Positions 1 to 6,363 of a stretch of DNA of 34,062 nucleotides are shown piece after piece. The stretch's first letter is position 1. Every line of letters starts with the position of its first letter. Under the pieces are notes generated by a model. That model saw only the letters and a list, made by a program, of their open reading frames with translations, did no database searches and was not told the DNA's origin. Both the position numbers and the translations under genes were made by a program. Location of the stretch: IMG/VR virus record IMGVR_UViG_3300031784_000115, positions 1 to 34,062 of that record. The stretch is one strand, 5' to 3'. Source of the DNA: a virus.

Positions 1-1430
1 GAGGCGAGGTCTTCAAGGATTACGTCAGTGTCAACCATGAGCCGGTGTTGGTTAAGGACAGGCTCAAGGGTTTCGATGATGCGGAGTTCCTTTTGCTTTG
101 TGTGTCGAACCTCTTCAACGCTGCAGGGGTAAATCGTGCCGAGGTATCTCTTGAGCAACTCAGAGAACATCCCGAGGCCGAGGTTGCTTTCAACAAGTAT
201 TTGCTTGACCTTGAACTCTTTAGCGATAAGAGCCAGCTTTTTAAGGTTCGGTTCGCTGTAACCTCCCCTAAGGCCACCGCTAGCGAGAAGGAAAAGGTTT
301 CCGTTCAGGTAGCTAACTACAGCGTATCCAAGCTCGTCGCTGCCGCGTCCAGAAGGGTCAACGGCCATGACAACCCCGGTGTATTCAAGAAATTCATCCC
401 CTATCTGAGCCGGTTTGTAGAAAAGGTCACCATGAAGCCCAACCGATGGAAGGTCTAGGGCTTTATCGCCGTTAGCCATCCACACGACCTTATTAGGACC
501 GTTTTCACGGTTCAGGCGGAACACACAGAGGTCTCTGAGCTTGAGAGGGTATTTCTCCTCGTCGCTAAGGCTGATATCTAGAAGGAACTGAAGGTTGAAC
601 GTTGAACGTCCAATGGACATTTGACGGGCTTCTAGTTCAGCCCAATCAAAACGTCGAGGGTCTACAGGGTGTCCAGCAAGCCCTGGGTCTTCATCTAGAT
701 CAGCTTGGATCTTGGGTGCTAGACGGTTGCCGTAATAGTTCTTGAGCTTCTTACCAGTGGGGTACAGAGCAGGCCAGATCCTGACGGAGTAACCAGAGAC
801 CTCAAGCTTTGCGTAAACACTGTCTTGGGTGTGAGGCGTACCGAGGAACACGATCTCACCACCAGGCTTGATCACCGAGTCAAACTCTTTAATCGATTCC
901 CGAAGCTTGTCTCGGATTAACTGGGTTTCACAGGACTGTGGTGTTTCAACGTCGTCAGCAACGATGAGATCAGCACGGGAGCCAGTAATCTGCCCAAAGA
1001 TTCCACTGGAACGGACAGAAGGAGACTGGTCTGGTTTCGCGCCGTAAACGTCAAAAGCAACTTTTGAGAACCGTTGGGTGTCGCTAGGGAACAGGTCTTT
1101 GACCATGAACCAGTTTCGTAGCAGGTCATGGCAAAACACGGAGAACGCATCTGCACGGTCCTGAGCTGCAGAGATTACCAGCACCTTACAGTTTGGATCC
1201 CTACGCAGTCTCCACAGCACATAACCAGCCGTTAGGAACGACTTACCACAGCCCCGATACGCCATGATGATGCGTCGGCTAGGGCCGTTCTGAAGGTAGT
1301 CAGCAACTTGATACTGAACAGGGGTAGGGCTAGGAAGCCTTAGGTAGTCCCAAAGGTAGGTAGCAAAAACAGGAAACGACTCTGCAGCTTCCTTAATAAT
1401 CTGTTCAGTCTGTTTGCTTGCTCTTGACAT
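1..1430 (-). CDS. terL: Terminase large subunit, partial (T7 gp19-like), C-terminus cut by window edge
   Basis: This is the ATPase/nuclease motor that packages DNA into the prohead through the portal. Reading from an ATG at 1430 the frame stays open to the left edge, giving 476 codons; T7 gp19 is about 586 residues, so roughly the last 110 are outside the window. Walker A is visible as AYRGCGKS (residues 57-64) and Walker B as LIVADD (155-160) followed by Glu162. The RNase H-like nuclease domain shows AVDPSGRGSDE with Asp358 and a second acidic strand VESNLG with Glu414. The start overlaps the end of the NblA-like gene by 26 bases. I see no frameshift or stop in the frame, so the gene looks intact as far as it goes. 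TerL identity is very secure. Confidence 0.95.
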   Translation of the reverse strand, partial: MSRASKQTEQIIKEAAESFPVFATYLWDYLRLPSPTPVQYQVADYLQNGPSRRIIMAYRGCGKSFLTAGYVLWRLRRDPNCKVLVISAAQDRADAFSVFCHDLLRNWFMVKDLFPSDTQRFSKVAFDVYGAKPDQSPSVRSSGIFGQITGSRADLIVADDVETPQSCETQLIRDKLRESIKEFDSVIKPGGEIVFLGTPHTQDSVYAKLEVSGYSVRIWPALYPTGKKLKNYYGNRLAPKIQADLDEDPGLAGHPVDPRRFDWAELEARQMSIGRSTFNLQFLLDISLSDEEKYPLKLRDLCVFRLNRENGPNKVVWMANGDKALDLPSVGLHGDLFYKPAQIGDEFLEYTGVVMAVDPSGRGSDELGYAVVSYLNGNLFLLASGGLRGGYSEPNLKKLALIAKEFKVKQILVESNLGLGMFSELLKRYLGTIYPCSVEEVRHTKQKELRIIETLEPVLNQHRLMVDTDVILEDLA

Positions 1431-1614
1431 TGACTGCCCACTTGAACATTTGGCTCAAGTTATTCTGCAGGATCACAGTCATTTTTAAGAACTCAAACAG
1501 CATCTTCTCCAGATCTTCCCGAGAGCAGTTAGGGATATCCCGTCTGACTCGTTCTAGGCGTAGCTGCTGTTCTATGGATAGCTCGAAACAGGGCATAGGA
1601 GGTAGTTCATCCAT
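1405..1614 (-). CDS. nblA: NblA-like phycobilisome degradation protein
   Basis: NblA is a small cyanobacterial adaptor that binds phycobiliproteins and presents them to the Clp protease, dismantling the light-harvesting phycobilisome during nutrient starvation. This 69-residue protein has the family layout: a short Pro-rich start (ELPPMPCFELS), the signature LSIEQQLRL (12-20), then SREDLEKMLFE (31-41), and a second predicted helix to about residue 60. From memory it aligns without gaps to cellular NblA of about 60 residues, with extra residues at the C-terminus. It overlaps the HNH gene upstream by 43 bases and TerL downstream by 26 bases, so it is probably co-expressed with packaging genes late in infection. 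No clear ribosome-binding site is visible. A second ATG at residue 7 is possible, but the first keeps the conserved LPP start. The family call is strong; activity in the host is inference. Confidence 0.85.
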   Translation of the reverse strand: MDELPPMPCFELSIEQQLRLERVRRDIPNCSREDLEKMLFEFLKMTVILQNNLSQMFKWAVNVKSKQTD

Positions 1615-1946
1615 CGGTCAATTACTTGTTCACGCACTTCACAATACTCAGGGCGCTGTTTAAACCAAGTTTTCCAGTTAGAACTACCTTTTTCGTGGTT
1701 ACACTTCCGACACGCAGGAACGATGTTGGTGGCTAGATCCTCTCCACCTTTGGTTTTGGGATGAATGTGATCAAGTGTTAGCTGATCATCTTTGACACCG
1801 CAGTAAGCACACTGACAACCAAACGCTTCTTTAATTGACTGTCTCCATTGTTTTACTGCTTCACGACGCTGGAGGGCTTGAAGATTTGCCATAGCAGCCT
1901 CTGGTGTCAAATAGACAAAGCCCCCGGATGGCGAACGAATCACCAT
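1572..1946 (-). CDS. HNH endonuclease
   Basis: A 124-residue protein with a complete HNH nuclease core. A zinc-binding pair CAYC (Cys46, Cys49) precedes the catalytic LTLDHIHPKTKGG (Asp59-His60), followed by NIVPACRKCNHEKG, which supplies the second Cys pair (Cys79, Cys82) and the terminal Asn-His. It lies between the small and large terminase genes. HNH proteins beside terminases often help DNA packaging in other tailed phages, but free-standing HNH homing nucleases also insert there; the sequence alone does not decide. About 40 bases separate it from the small terminase stop. The last 14 codons overlap the NblA start in another frame. No Shine-Dalgarno sequence is obvious before the ATG. 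Confidence 0.9.
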   Translation of the reverse strand: MVIRSPSGGFVYLTPEAAMANLQALQRREAVKQWRQSIKEAFGCQCAYCGVKDDQLTLDHIHPKTKGGEDLATNIVPACRKCNHEKGSSNWKTWFKQRPEYCEVREQVIDRWMNYLLCPVSSYP

Positions 1947-1986
1947 ACCGAGGGCTCTGCTTGGTACATATAGGAAGGGTTAATTC

Positions 1987-2259
1987 CTAAGCACCAATAT
2001 AAGACCTGACCTTCTTGATATCGACTTCCGGCAAAGCAGAAATCATTTCAGAGATAGCAGAGACATCACCACCATTAAGAGCAGTAATACCTTGGTCTTT
2101 CAGAAACTTAATAGCGTTTGCCAGGTCAGAAGCTTTTACATCCTCACGATTGAGCTGATCAATCAGCTTAGTAGCCACCAAACGGTGAAGACTATAAAGA
2201 TCATCTTCCGAGGCAAGTCCTTCAGTCTTATTTAGAGACTTTTTTGGAGCGGCTGCCAT
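1987..2259 (-). CDS. terS: Small terminase subunit (T7 gp18-like DNA maturase A)
   Basis: A 90-residue protein, nearly the same length as T7 gp18 (89 residues), placed before the large terminase as in T7. Small terminases recognise concatemeric phage DNA and recruit the large subunit. The first 17 residues are Lys/Ala/Ser rich; the rest is predicted helical, including the stretch LHRLVATKLIDQL and ASDLANAIKFLKDQGI, which I recall as typical of cyanophage small terminases. The ATG lies inside the end of the preceding 54-aa gene (32-base overlap) and no ribosome-binding site is apparent, suggesting translational coupling. Assignment rests on size, synteny and recalled family resemblance. Confidence 0.75.
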   Translation of the reverse strand: MAAAPKKSLNKTEGLASEDDLYSLHRLVATKLIDQLNREDVKASDLANAIKFLKDQGITALNGGDVSAISEMISALPEVDIKKVRSYIGA

Positions 2260-2392
2260 AAATTACACGGAACAGTTTCAACCCCAATTGTACGAGGCTG
2301 TTTTCTTTCAGCTTAGAAACACCAATAATTTCAGAGGCTGCAAAAGCACTAAGCCAAAGAGCAGCTTGTACCGAAGGATCAGAAAGGTCCAT
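2228..2392 (-). CDS. 54-aa hydrophobic protein, possible holin by position (T7 gp17.5 place)
   Basis: A short frame in the gap between endolysin and small terminase. The N-terminal half is hydrophobic and Ala-rich (VQAALWLSAFAASEIIGV), followed by a Lys-rich tail ending KKVSK, so one membrane segment with a basic cytoplasmic tail is plausible. An AGGT sequence 7 bases before the ATG could be its ribosome-binding site. In T7 the holin gene 17.5 lies directly before small terminase gene 18, the same position as here, which makes holin the leading guess. The membrane segment is short and contains a Glu, so an unrelated small conserved phage protein is possible. The existence of the gene is fairly secure; its function is not. 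Confidence 0.6.
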   Translation of the reverse strand: MDLSDPSVQAALWLSAFAASEIIGVSKLKENSLVQLGLKLFRVIYGSRSKKVSK

Positions 2393-2400
2393 AAAGTTAC

Positions 2401-3501
2401 CTAGCTAGGGTTCTTGATCAAAATAGCCCAGCCAGAGTTAGGACCCTCAACAAGCCACCTTTTGTTCCAATTCTTCTGGCTGTAAGCAACCCCTTCACCT
2501 TTGGAGTGGTTTACATATCCACCACGAACCACATCAGCCTCACCATTGGGGTCATGGTGGATCCAAGCACCTTCTGTAAACCCAATCACTACGCTGTAGT
2601 GCCCAGAGCCGCTAGGAGCCCCTACAGGGCCCTTGTGGAGCCAACCAGCTACTACAGGCCTACCAGCCTCTAACTCGCGTCTGAGAAGCTCTGGGGAGCC
2701 ATTCTGGATGAATTTAGCGTCCAGTCCGAGGTGTCTGAGAGTTTTAAGCTGAGCATCGGCAGAAGTGGAATCACCATACCGAGCACGGATCTTGTTGTAC
2801 TCGTTATCTGTTTTTACCTTGCCGTAGTAGTCAGCAACCATTGCACAACTAGAACTAAAACACTCTCGATAACCATTAGGACCGTTATCCAATTGGTATT
2901 CATACGGCACTTTTAGCAATACGCCTGTTTGCTGTACTTGAGGCTTGTTTGTCTGACGATTAACAATGGAGATTAGTTTGTTTGCATATCGAGGATCAGT
3001 TGCATAACCCTGTGCCTGCAGCTGCTGAGCGGCTTCTGACGCTGTTTTAGCGTTATTTACTCCTTTGTATTGTTTGTAATCTTTGTACCAGCGAATAACG
3101 AGGTATTCAACGCATTCTTTAATAGAAGAGAAATTAAGAAAGCCGTCACGAATAGAAACAGGTACCCCATTAACGTACTCCGTTGTTGAAGTAGTTGTAC
3201 CCTTACCTTTTAAACCAAAATAGTTATGCGTGCCAGATGTATGTTGTCCCCAGTTACTCTCCAAAGCCCACTGAGCAGCAACTAATTCTGGAAACTTTGC
3301 TCCAGCTTCACGAGCAAGCTGCTCTACACCGTCCCACGAGCCGTTACTTGGGATATTGTTCTTAGGACCAGATCGCCACAAATCAGAAAACTTTGCCAAG
3401 GTCCCTGGAGGAATCTGATCCTGCAGGAAATCCAAAGCAAAGTTTTGATGTTCTTGATTGTTGTAATACTTAGCTACGTCACGAAGAGAGATGTCGGCCA
3501 T
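2401..3501 (-). CDS. Two-domain endolysin: glucosaminidase plus C39-like cysteine peptidase
   Basis: A 366-residue lysis enzyme that should cut both glycan and peptide bonds of peptidoglycan. Residues about 55-185 form a FlgJ-type glucosaminidase-like domain: AAQWALESNWG carries the probable catalytic Glu81, followed by the family hallmark HNYFGLKGK (92-100). Residues about 196-362 resemble the papain-like Peptidase_C39_2 family: VPYEYQ with oxyanion Gln203, ECFSSSCAMV with probable nucleophile Cys214, GSGHYSVVIGF with His301, and HHDPNG with Asp317. All expected catalytic residues are present in both halves. No signal peptide is seen, so export would need a holin. Its start overlaps the 82-aa membrane protein gene by 23 bases. 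T7 itself uses an unrelated amidase (gp3.5) for lysis. Confidence 0.85.
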   Translation of the reverse strand: MADISLRDVAKYYNNQEHQNFALDFLQDQIPPGTLAKFSDLWRSGPKNNIPSNGSWDGVEQLAREAGAKFPELVAAQWALESNWGQHTSGTHNYFGLKGKGTTTSTTEYVNGVPVSIRDGFLNFSSIKECVEYLVIRWYKDYKQYKGVNNAKTASEAAQQLQAQGYATDPRYANKLISIVNRQTNKPQVQQTGVLLKVPYEYQLDNGPNGYRECFSSSCAMVADYYGKVKTDNEYNKIRARYGDSTSADAQLKTLRHLGLDAKFIQNGSPELLRRELEAGRPVVAGWLHKGPVGAPSGSGHYSVVIGFTEGAWIHHDPNGEADVVRGGYVNHSKGEGVAYSQKNWNKRWLVEGPNSGWAILIKNPS

Positions 3502-3727
3502 TGAGTAAGATCCGGTCGAGTTTTTCGTCGATGTGTTGGATCTGTTTATCGATCCGGTCCATCATCGGCATAAGCTCGTCCTTTCTAACAAACTCTTTGT
3601 GAATCGTCATCTCAACAGTGTCGATGCGGCGATCAAGCTCCATATGCCTTTTATGAGACCAAGCAAATACACCACCACCGACACTGGCAGCGCCTAGGAC
3701 AAGGGAAAGAAGGAATGAAGGATCCAT
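3479..3727 (-). CDS. Small membrane protein with coiled coil, candidate holin or inner spanin
   Basis: An 82-residue protein with one N-terminal hydrophobic segment (FLLSLVLGAASVGGGVFAW, about 5-23), then a charged helix with heptad-like spacing (MDRIDKQIQHIDEKLDRIL). This layout, an N-terminal anchor followed by a coiled coil, is seen in phage inner spanins and some holins. It immediately precedes and overlaps the endolysin gene, which supports a lysis role. The sequence AAGGTG lies 8 bases before the ATG. I cannot tell spanin from holin, and no outer-spanin lipoprotein is evident nearby. The gene is secure, the function inferred. Confidence 0.65.
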   Translation of the reverse strand: MDPSFLLSLVLGAASVGGGVFAWSHKRHMELDRRIDTVEMTIHKEFVRKDELMPMMDRIDKQIQHIDEKLDRILLNGRHLSS

Positions 3728-3729
3728 TG

Positions 3730-3951
3730 TTAGGCACCTTGAAGACGCTGTTTTAACCTTTGTTGGTTCTTACGAACTTCACGACCTTGAGGGGTCTGAT
3801 AAAACTGCATCATCAAACGCTTTGCGTTCATTTGATCTGCAGGGGTAGACACAGCATCTACATCAGAAGGATCAACCAAATCAAAGCTTGGACCACCAGC
3901 AACTTTGACGGACCCTTTCTTCTTCATCCCATAGCCGCTTTTGCTTTTCAT
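3730..3951 (-). CDS. 73-aa basic protein of unknown function
   Basis: A small protein with a Lys/Gly-rich start (KSKSGYGMKKKGSVKVAGG), a short acidic middle (FDLVDPSDVDAV) and a predicted helical Gln/Arg-rich C-terminus (KNQQRLKQRLQG). I chose the ATG at 3951 because it overlaps the stop of the preceding 30-aa gene as ATGA; a TTG five codons upstream is a weaker option. I do not recognise the family. It sits in a run of very small basic genes between the fibre cassette and the lysis genes. Confidence 0.65.
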   Translation of the reverse strand: MKSKSGYGMKKKGSVKVAGGPSFDLVDPSDVDAVSTPADQMNAKRLMMQFYQTPQGREVRKNQQRLKQRLQGA

Positions 3952-4040
3952 TTCTTGGGTACGCAATTAGGAACAGTTTTGGTACCTTTCTTCTTAGTAC
4001 CAACCATTTCGTATCCCTTCCAGCAAGGTCCTTTAGCCAT
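3948..4040 (-). CDS. 30-aa Cys/Lys-rich phage micro-protein
   Basis: A 30-residue frame with a recognisable pattern: MAKGPCWKGYEMVGTKKKG, then VPNCVPKK at the end. I recall short proteins of the form CWKGYEM...KKG...VPNCVPK as common in cyanophages and other marine phages, with unknown function. Two cysteines flank a Lys-rich turn, so metal binding or a disulfide-like hairpin is conceivable. The sequence AAAGGCG lies 9 bases upstream of the ATG as a ribosome-binding site, and its stop overlaps the next ATG as ATGA. Existence is well supported by this context despite the size. Confidence 0.7.
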   Translation of the reverse strand: MAKGPCWKGYEMVGTKKKGTKTVPNCVPKK

Positions 4041-4042
4041 AA

Positions 4043-4552
4043 TCATTCGCCTTTCATCTTGGTGTTGTACTTACGGCCTTTCCAGCTGAACGTTTTAACG
4101 CCAGCTTTACGAGCCGCTGCAAAAGCATCATCAAACGAGCTGTTCTCACGTCCTTTGTTACCTTGACGTGCTGCACGCTCTTGACGGGCAAACTCAGCAC
4201 CTTGAGTGCGTTGAGCCTCCACTCGACGGGCTTGAGAGGCTGGTAAGGTTCCAGAAGCCGTAGGACGAGGCCTCATAACTTCATAGGCTGCACCAGCTGG
4301 AGTAGCACGACGCAGATTACTCAACACACTCATTGCATCTTTAACGATGCTGAGTCCAGAAGACTTGGGTCGATCTGCGCTGCTAGTAACTTTTGCAGGA
4401 GGAGCACCAGCAGGCCGAGGATCACCACTCCTAGTTACGTTTGCTTGGCTAACAGATTGCCTGTTCTGCCGTTGAGGGTACTGACCCTTTGTAACTGGTT
4501 TAGTAGACGATCTTTTAGACCGATTACTAGAAGACGTAATCTTAGGAGCCAT
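4043..4552 (-). CDS. 169-aa basic, Ser/Arg-rich protein of unknown function
   Basis: The N-terminal 75 residues are low-complexity and rich in Ser, Lys, Arg, Pro and Gln, probably disordered. The middle contains AGAAYEVMRPRP, and residues 95-135 are a highly charged helix rich in Arg, Gln and Glu. The C-terminal 35 residues, FDDAFAAARKAGVKTFSWKG followed by RKYNTK, match a short motif I recall at the C-terminus of many cyanophage and marine phage hypothetical proteins. The strongly basic composition suggests nucleic-acid or virion association, but nothing proves it. AAGG lies just upstream of the ATG, and the 48-aa gene ends 5 bases before it. Confidence 0.7.
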   Translation of the reverse strand: MAPKITSSSNRSKRSSTKPVTKGQYPQRQNRQSVSQANVTRSGDPRPAGAPPAKVTSSADRPKSSGLSIVKDAMSVLSNLRRATPAGAAYEVMRPRPTASGTLPASQARRVEAQRTQGAEFARQERAARQGNKGRENSSFDDAFAAARKAGVKTFSWKGRKYNTKMKGE

Positions 4553-4556
4553 AGCC

Positions 4557-4703
4557 TTACTTGGTTTTGTAACCTTTTTTCATCTTGCCACTTTTTTGAA
4601 CTTGTGGCTTACCAGATGCTTTAGCCTCTTTAGACCATCGCTTAGCAATCTCAGGATGTTGAGCGTACATATAACGCATCTGTTTTTCAGATTTAAACGG
4701 CAT
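4557..4703 (-). CDS. 48-aa basic micro-protein (MPFKSEKQMRYMYA type)
   Basis: A short minus-strand frame beginning MPFKSEKQMRYMYAQHPEIA, then a Trp and a Lys-rich tail ending KKGYKTK. Small proteins starting MPFKS...QRRYMYA..P.IA..W are familiar from many phage genomes but have no established function. Its ATG shares bases with the ATG of the plus-strand 85-aa gene (the CATG palindrome), so the two genes start back to back. Its stop lies 5 bases before the 169-aa gene. Amino-acid pattern and tight packing support it. Confidence 0.7.
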   Translation of the reverse strand: MPFKSEKQMRYMYAQHPEIAKRWSKEAKASGKPQVQKSGKMKKGYKTK

Positions 4704-4959
4704 GGAAATTTCAAAACTCTTAAACCAGCTTATTCAATATGTTTTTGATTGGTTACTTGAACTTTGGAGAGAAGCTAAAACAGAAGCAAATTTAAACTCT
4801 GAAATTTCTAAATACCACAAAGCGGCTGAAGAGTTAGACCCCCAGCCGCAAGCAGAATTTAAAGAAAATGGCGTTTTTGGAGAACCCGGTTGGTCTATCG
4901 AGATCTCACATCCAGCTTTTACTTCCCCTGACCTCGATAAGCCTTCTGACCCTTCTTAG
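4702..4959 (+). CDS. 85-aa protein on the opposite strand, unknown function
   Basis: The only convincing plus-strand gene in the window. It fills the one sizeable hole in minus-strand coding (4704-4918), starting at the ATG of the leftward 48-aa gene and ending 41 bases inside the leftward 42-aa gene. The protein has ordinary composition: a predicted amphipathic or weakly membrane-associated start (LLNQLIQYVFDWLLELW), a helical acidic middle and a Pro/Asp-rich tail. By hand count, 4681-4920 is about 37 percent G+C, clearly lower than the 61 percent of the adjacent 5041-5280. No Shine-Dalgarno is seen; TATAAC at 4670-4675 might be a -10 element but has no good -35. I do not recognise the family. 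It could be a moron-type acquisition with its own promoter. Confidence 0.55.
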   Translation: MEISKLLNQLIQYVFDWLLELWREAKTEANLNSEISKYHKAAEELDPQPQAEFKENGVFGEPGWSIEISHPAFTSPDLDKPSDPS

Positions 4960-5047
4960 GTTTACTGTTTTTGCTTGAACCTTGGGTTGTTTGTTTTGGT
5001 TTAGCTGGGAGACGGACTGGTTTACCGCTCAGAGTTTTCTTAACCAT
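4919..5047 (-). CDS. 42-aa highly basic micro-protein
   Basis: A minus-strand frame whose ATG overlaps the stop of the 77-aa gene as TAATG, suggesting coupled translation. The product is almost entirely Lys, Gly, Pro, Ser and Gln (for example KKTLSGKPVRLPAKPKQ and a KAYRGQGK end), so it is probably disordered and may bind nucleic acid. Its last 41 bases overlap the tail of the oppositely oriented 85-aa gene. No family is recognised. Low complexity makes this call less secure than its neighbours. Confidence 0.5.
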   Translation of the reverse strand: MVKKTLSGKPVRLPAKPKQTTQGSSKNSKPKKGQKAYRGQGK

Positions 5048-5280
5048 TACGCCAACCCGAACAGTTCCTTCAGCTCCGCCACGGTCAACCCAGCCGCTTC
5101 CAGCTTCTGCTCAGTGGTGAGCACTGGGGCGGGTTCAGGTTCAGGGGCAGGCAAGGGGGTGTTGCCTTCATCGAGCCATGCGAGGTACGCCTGGTAGTCG
5201 GTGTTGGCGAGGTCGGGTGGGATGAAGGCGTTGTCGGAGAGGCGAAGAATGGTGTCGCCTTGGGTGCGTTGGTAGGTCAT
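5047..5280 (-). CDS. 77-aa small protein following fibre genes, possible fibre assembly factor
   Basis: An acidic 77-residue protein with the phrase FIPPDLANTDYQAYLAWLDEG, then a Pro/Glu/Ala linker (LPAPEPEPAPV) and a C-terminal helix-turn-helix-like stretch LEAAGLTVAELKELFG. Proteins with the phrase DxxNxDYQxYLxWLxEGN are common next to phage tail-fibre genes, and some are treated as assembly chaperones; I infer a similar role. The gene is G+C rich (about 61 percent by hand count), unlike the A+T-rich DNA just to its left. Its stop overlaps the 42-aa start. Confidence 0.65.
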   Translation of the reverse strand: MTYQRTQGDTILRLSDNAFIPPDLANTDYQAYLAWLDEGNTPLPAPEPEPAPVLTTEQKLEAAGLTVAELKELFGLA

Positions 5281-5283
5281 GGG

Positions 5284-6360
5284 TTACAGCTCGGCGGAAG
5301 CAGTAAATGTACCGCTGTTGTTTGTGTTTGCGACAGTATCGCTGCGACCAACGCCCGCAGATGTTGTTCTTATGTTAACTGCAGCAAAAGTACCCTGATC
5401 GTTTGTTCCGGTAACAGTCGGAACTATACGTTTTTCGACCATAAAGTAACACGATGTATAGTAACTTGTGGTGATACTTGCGTTCGCCACGCCAACTCGG
5501 ATGTAGTAATCTCCTTCTTCGTAATACCTCTGACACAACGCCAGCTCCTGCCCGTAGCTCCTGCGTTCAAACGGGGTGGCGACGGTTCCGGCTTCTAGTT
5601 GGACTCCGGTGATGTCCCAAGTAGCGTTCAGGGTTCCAATAATGTTTGTCGCCCCTGTGGCTCCGTAAATACTGGAAGTGCTGGTCCAGCTACCTGCTGC
5701 ATCAACGCGACTGGAGCCAGCACCAATCTGGAAGGTCAGCGTGAGTCCACGCCCTGTATCCGTCAACCATGTGCCCGTAGTATCTCCGGCAACAGTTACA
5801 GTCTTGTACTCCCAAGTATTAGCGGATGAAATCGAATATGTAAAAGGATAGTTTCGATCATTTGCAGAGTTGTTTAACGCACCGCCAAATGTTCCTGTCA
5901 GACTTGACCTGACCCAAAAAGAAAATGTAAAAGTTTTTGCATTAGCAGTGCCAAGCCCAAGATCATATACATTGTTTCCTTCGATAGCCTGCCTAAACAG
6001 GTAGATCTGTGTAGACCCAATAGAAGCATCTGCTGTTGTAACGGTAATGCGTGTTGAGTTTGTGAATCCCGTGGGCGCATCCGTGGTCTGATCAACAGTA
6101 AAAACACCATCTGTGCTTTCGCCAGAAGCAAACCATCTGTCAATACAGTAAGTATTTGCAGTGGAGTTGATTGTCACACTCGCCCCAGCATTCCGCTGAT
6201 CAATCCGCATATCACCGTTGATGATGCGGTTCCTAGCGCCACTCAGTGGTCCGCCGTTGAGGCTGCTGACTTGAGCTGTTGCACTGCCATCAGCAGCAAG
6301 CACGATGGCTGGATTGGCCGCTGAGGCGTGTTGAAGGTTGGTTGTTTTAAGTGTGCTCAT
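5284..6360 (-). CDS. Tail fibre/receptor-binding-type structural protein
   Basis: A 358-residue protein. After a short collar-like start containing AADGSATAQV comes the phrase NRIINGDMRIDQRNAG (43-58), typical of a jelly-roll, carbohydrate-binding-like domain found in many phage structural proteins. The conserved closing block GVQLEAGTVATPFERRSYGQ and LCQRYYE follows near residues 250-280. The last 75 residues are a Ser/Thr-rich beta region that probably varies with host. It follows the 224-aa fibre protein by 3 bases and has GGAG 7 bases before the ATG. A virion surface role in host recognition is the most likely reading; no catalytic motif is seen. Confidence 0.75.
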   Translation of the reverse strand: MSTLKTTNLQHASAANPAIVLAADGSATAQVSSLNGGPLSGARNRIINGDMRIDQRNAGASVTINSTANTYCIDRWFASGESTDGVFTVDQTTDAPTGFTNSTRITVTTADASIGSTQIYLFRQAIEGNNVYDLGLGTANAKTFTFSFWVRSSLTGTFGGALNNSANDRNYPFTYSISSANTWEYKTVTVAGDTTGTWLTDTGRGLTLTFQIGAGSSRVDAAGSWTSTSSIYGATGATNIIGTLNATWDITGVQLEAGTVATPFERRSYGQELALCQRYYEEGDYYIRVGVANASITTSYYTSCYFMVEKRIVPTVTGTNDQGTFAAVNIRTTSAGVGRSDTVANTNNSGTFTASAEL

Positions 6361-6363
6361 TGG

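Noticed and set aside
45-458. A 137-codon plus-strand frame at the left edge
   Set aside because: It lies entirely opposite TerL, which shows intact ATPase and nuclease motifs through this region.
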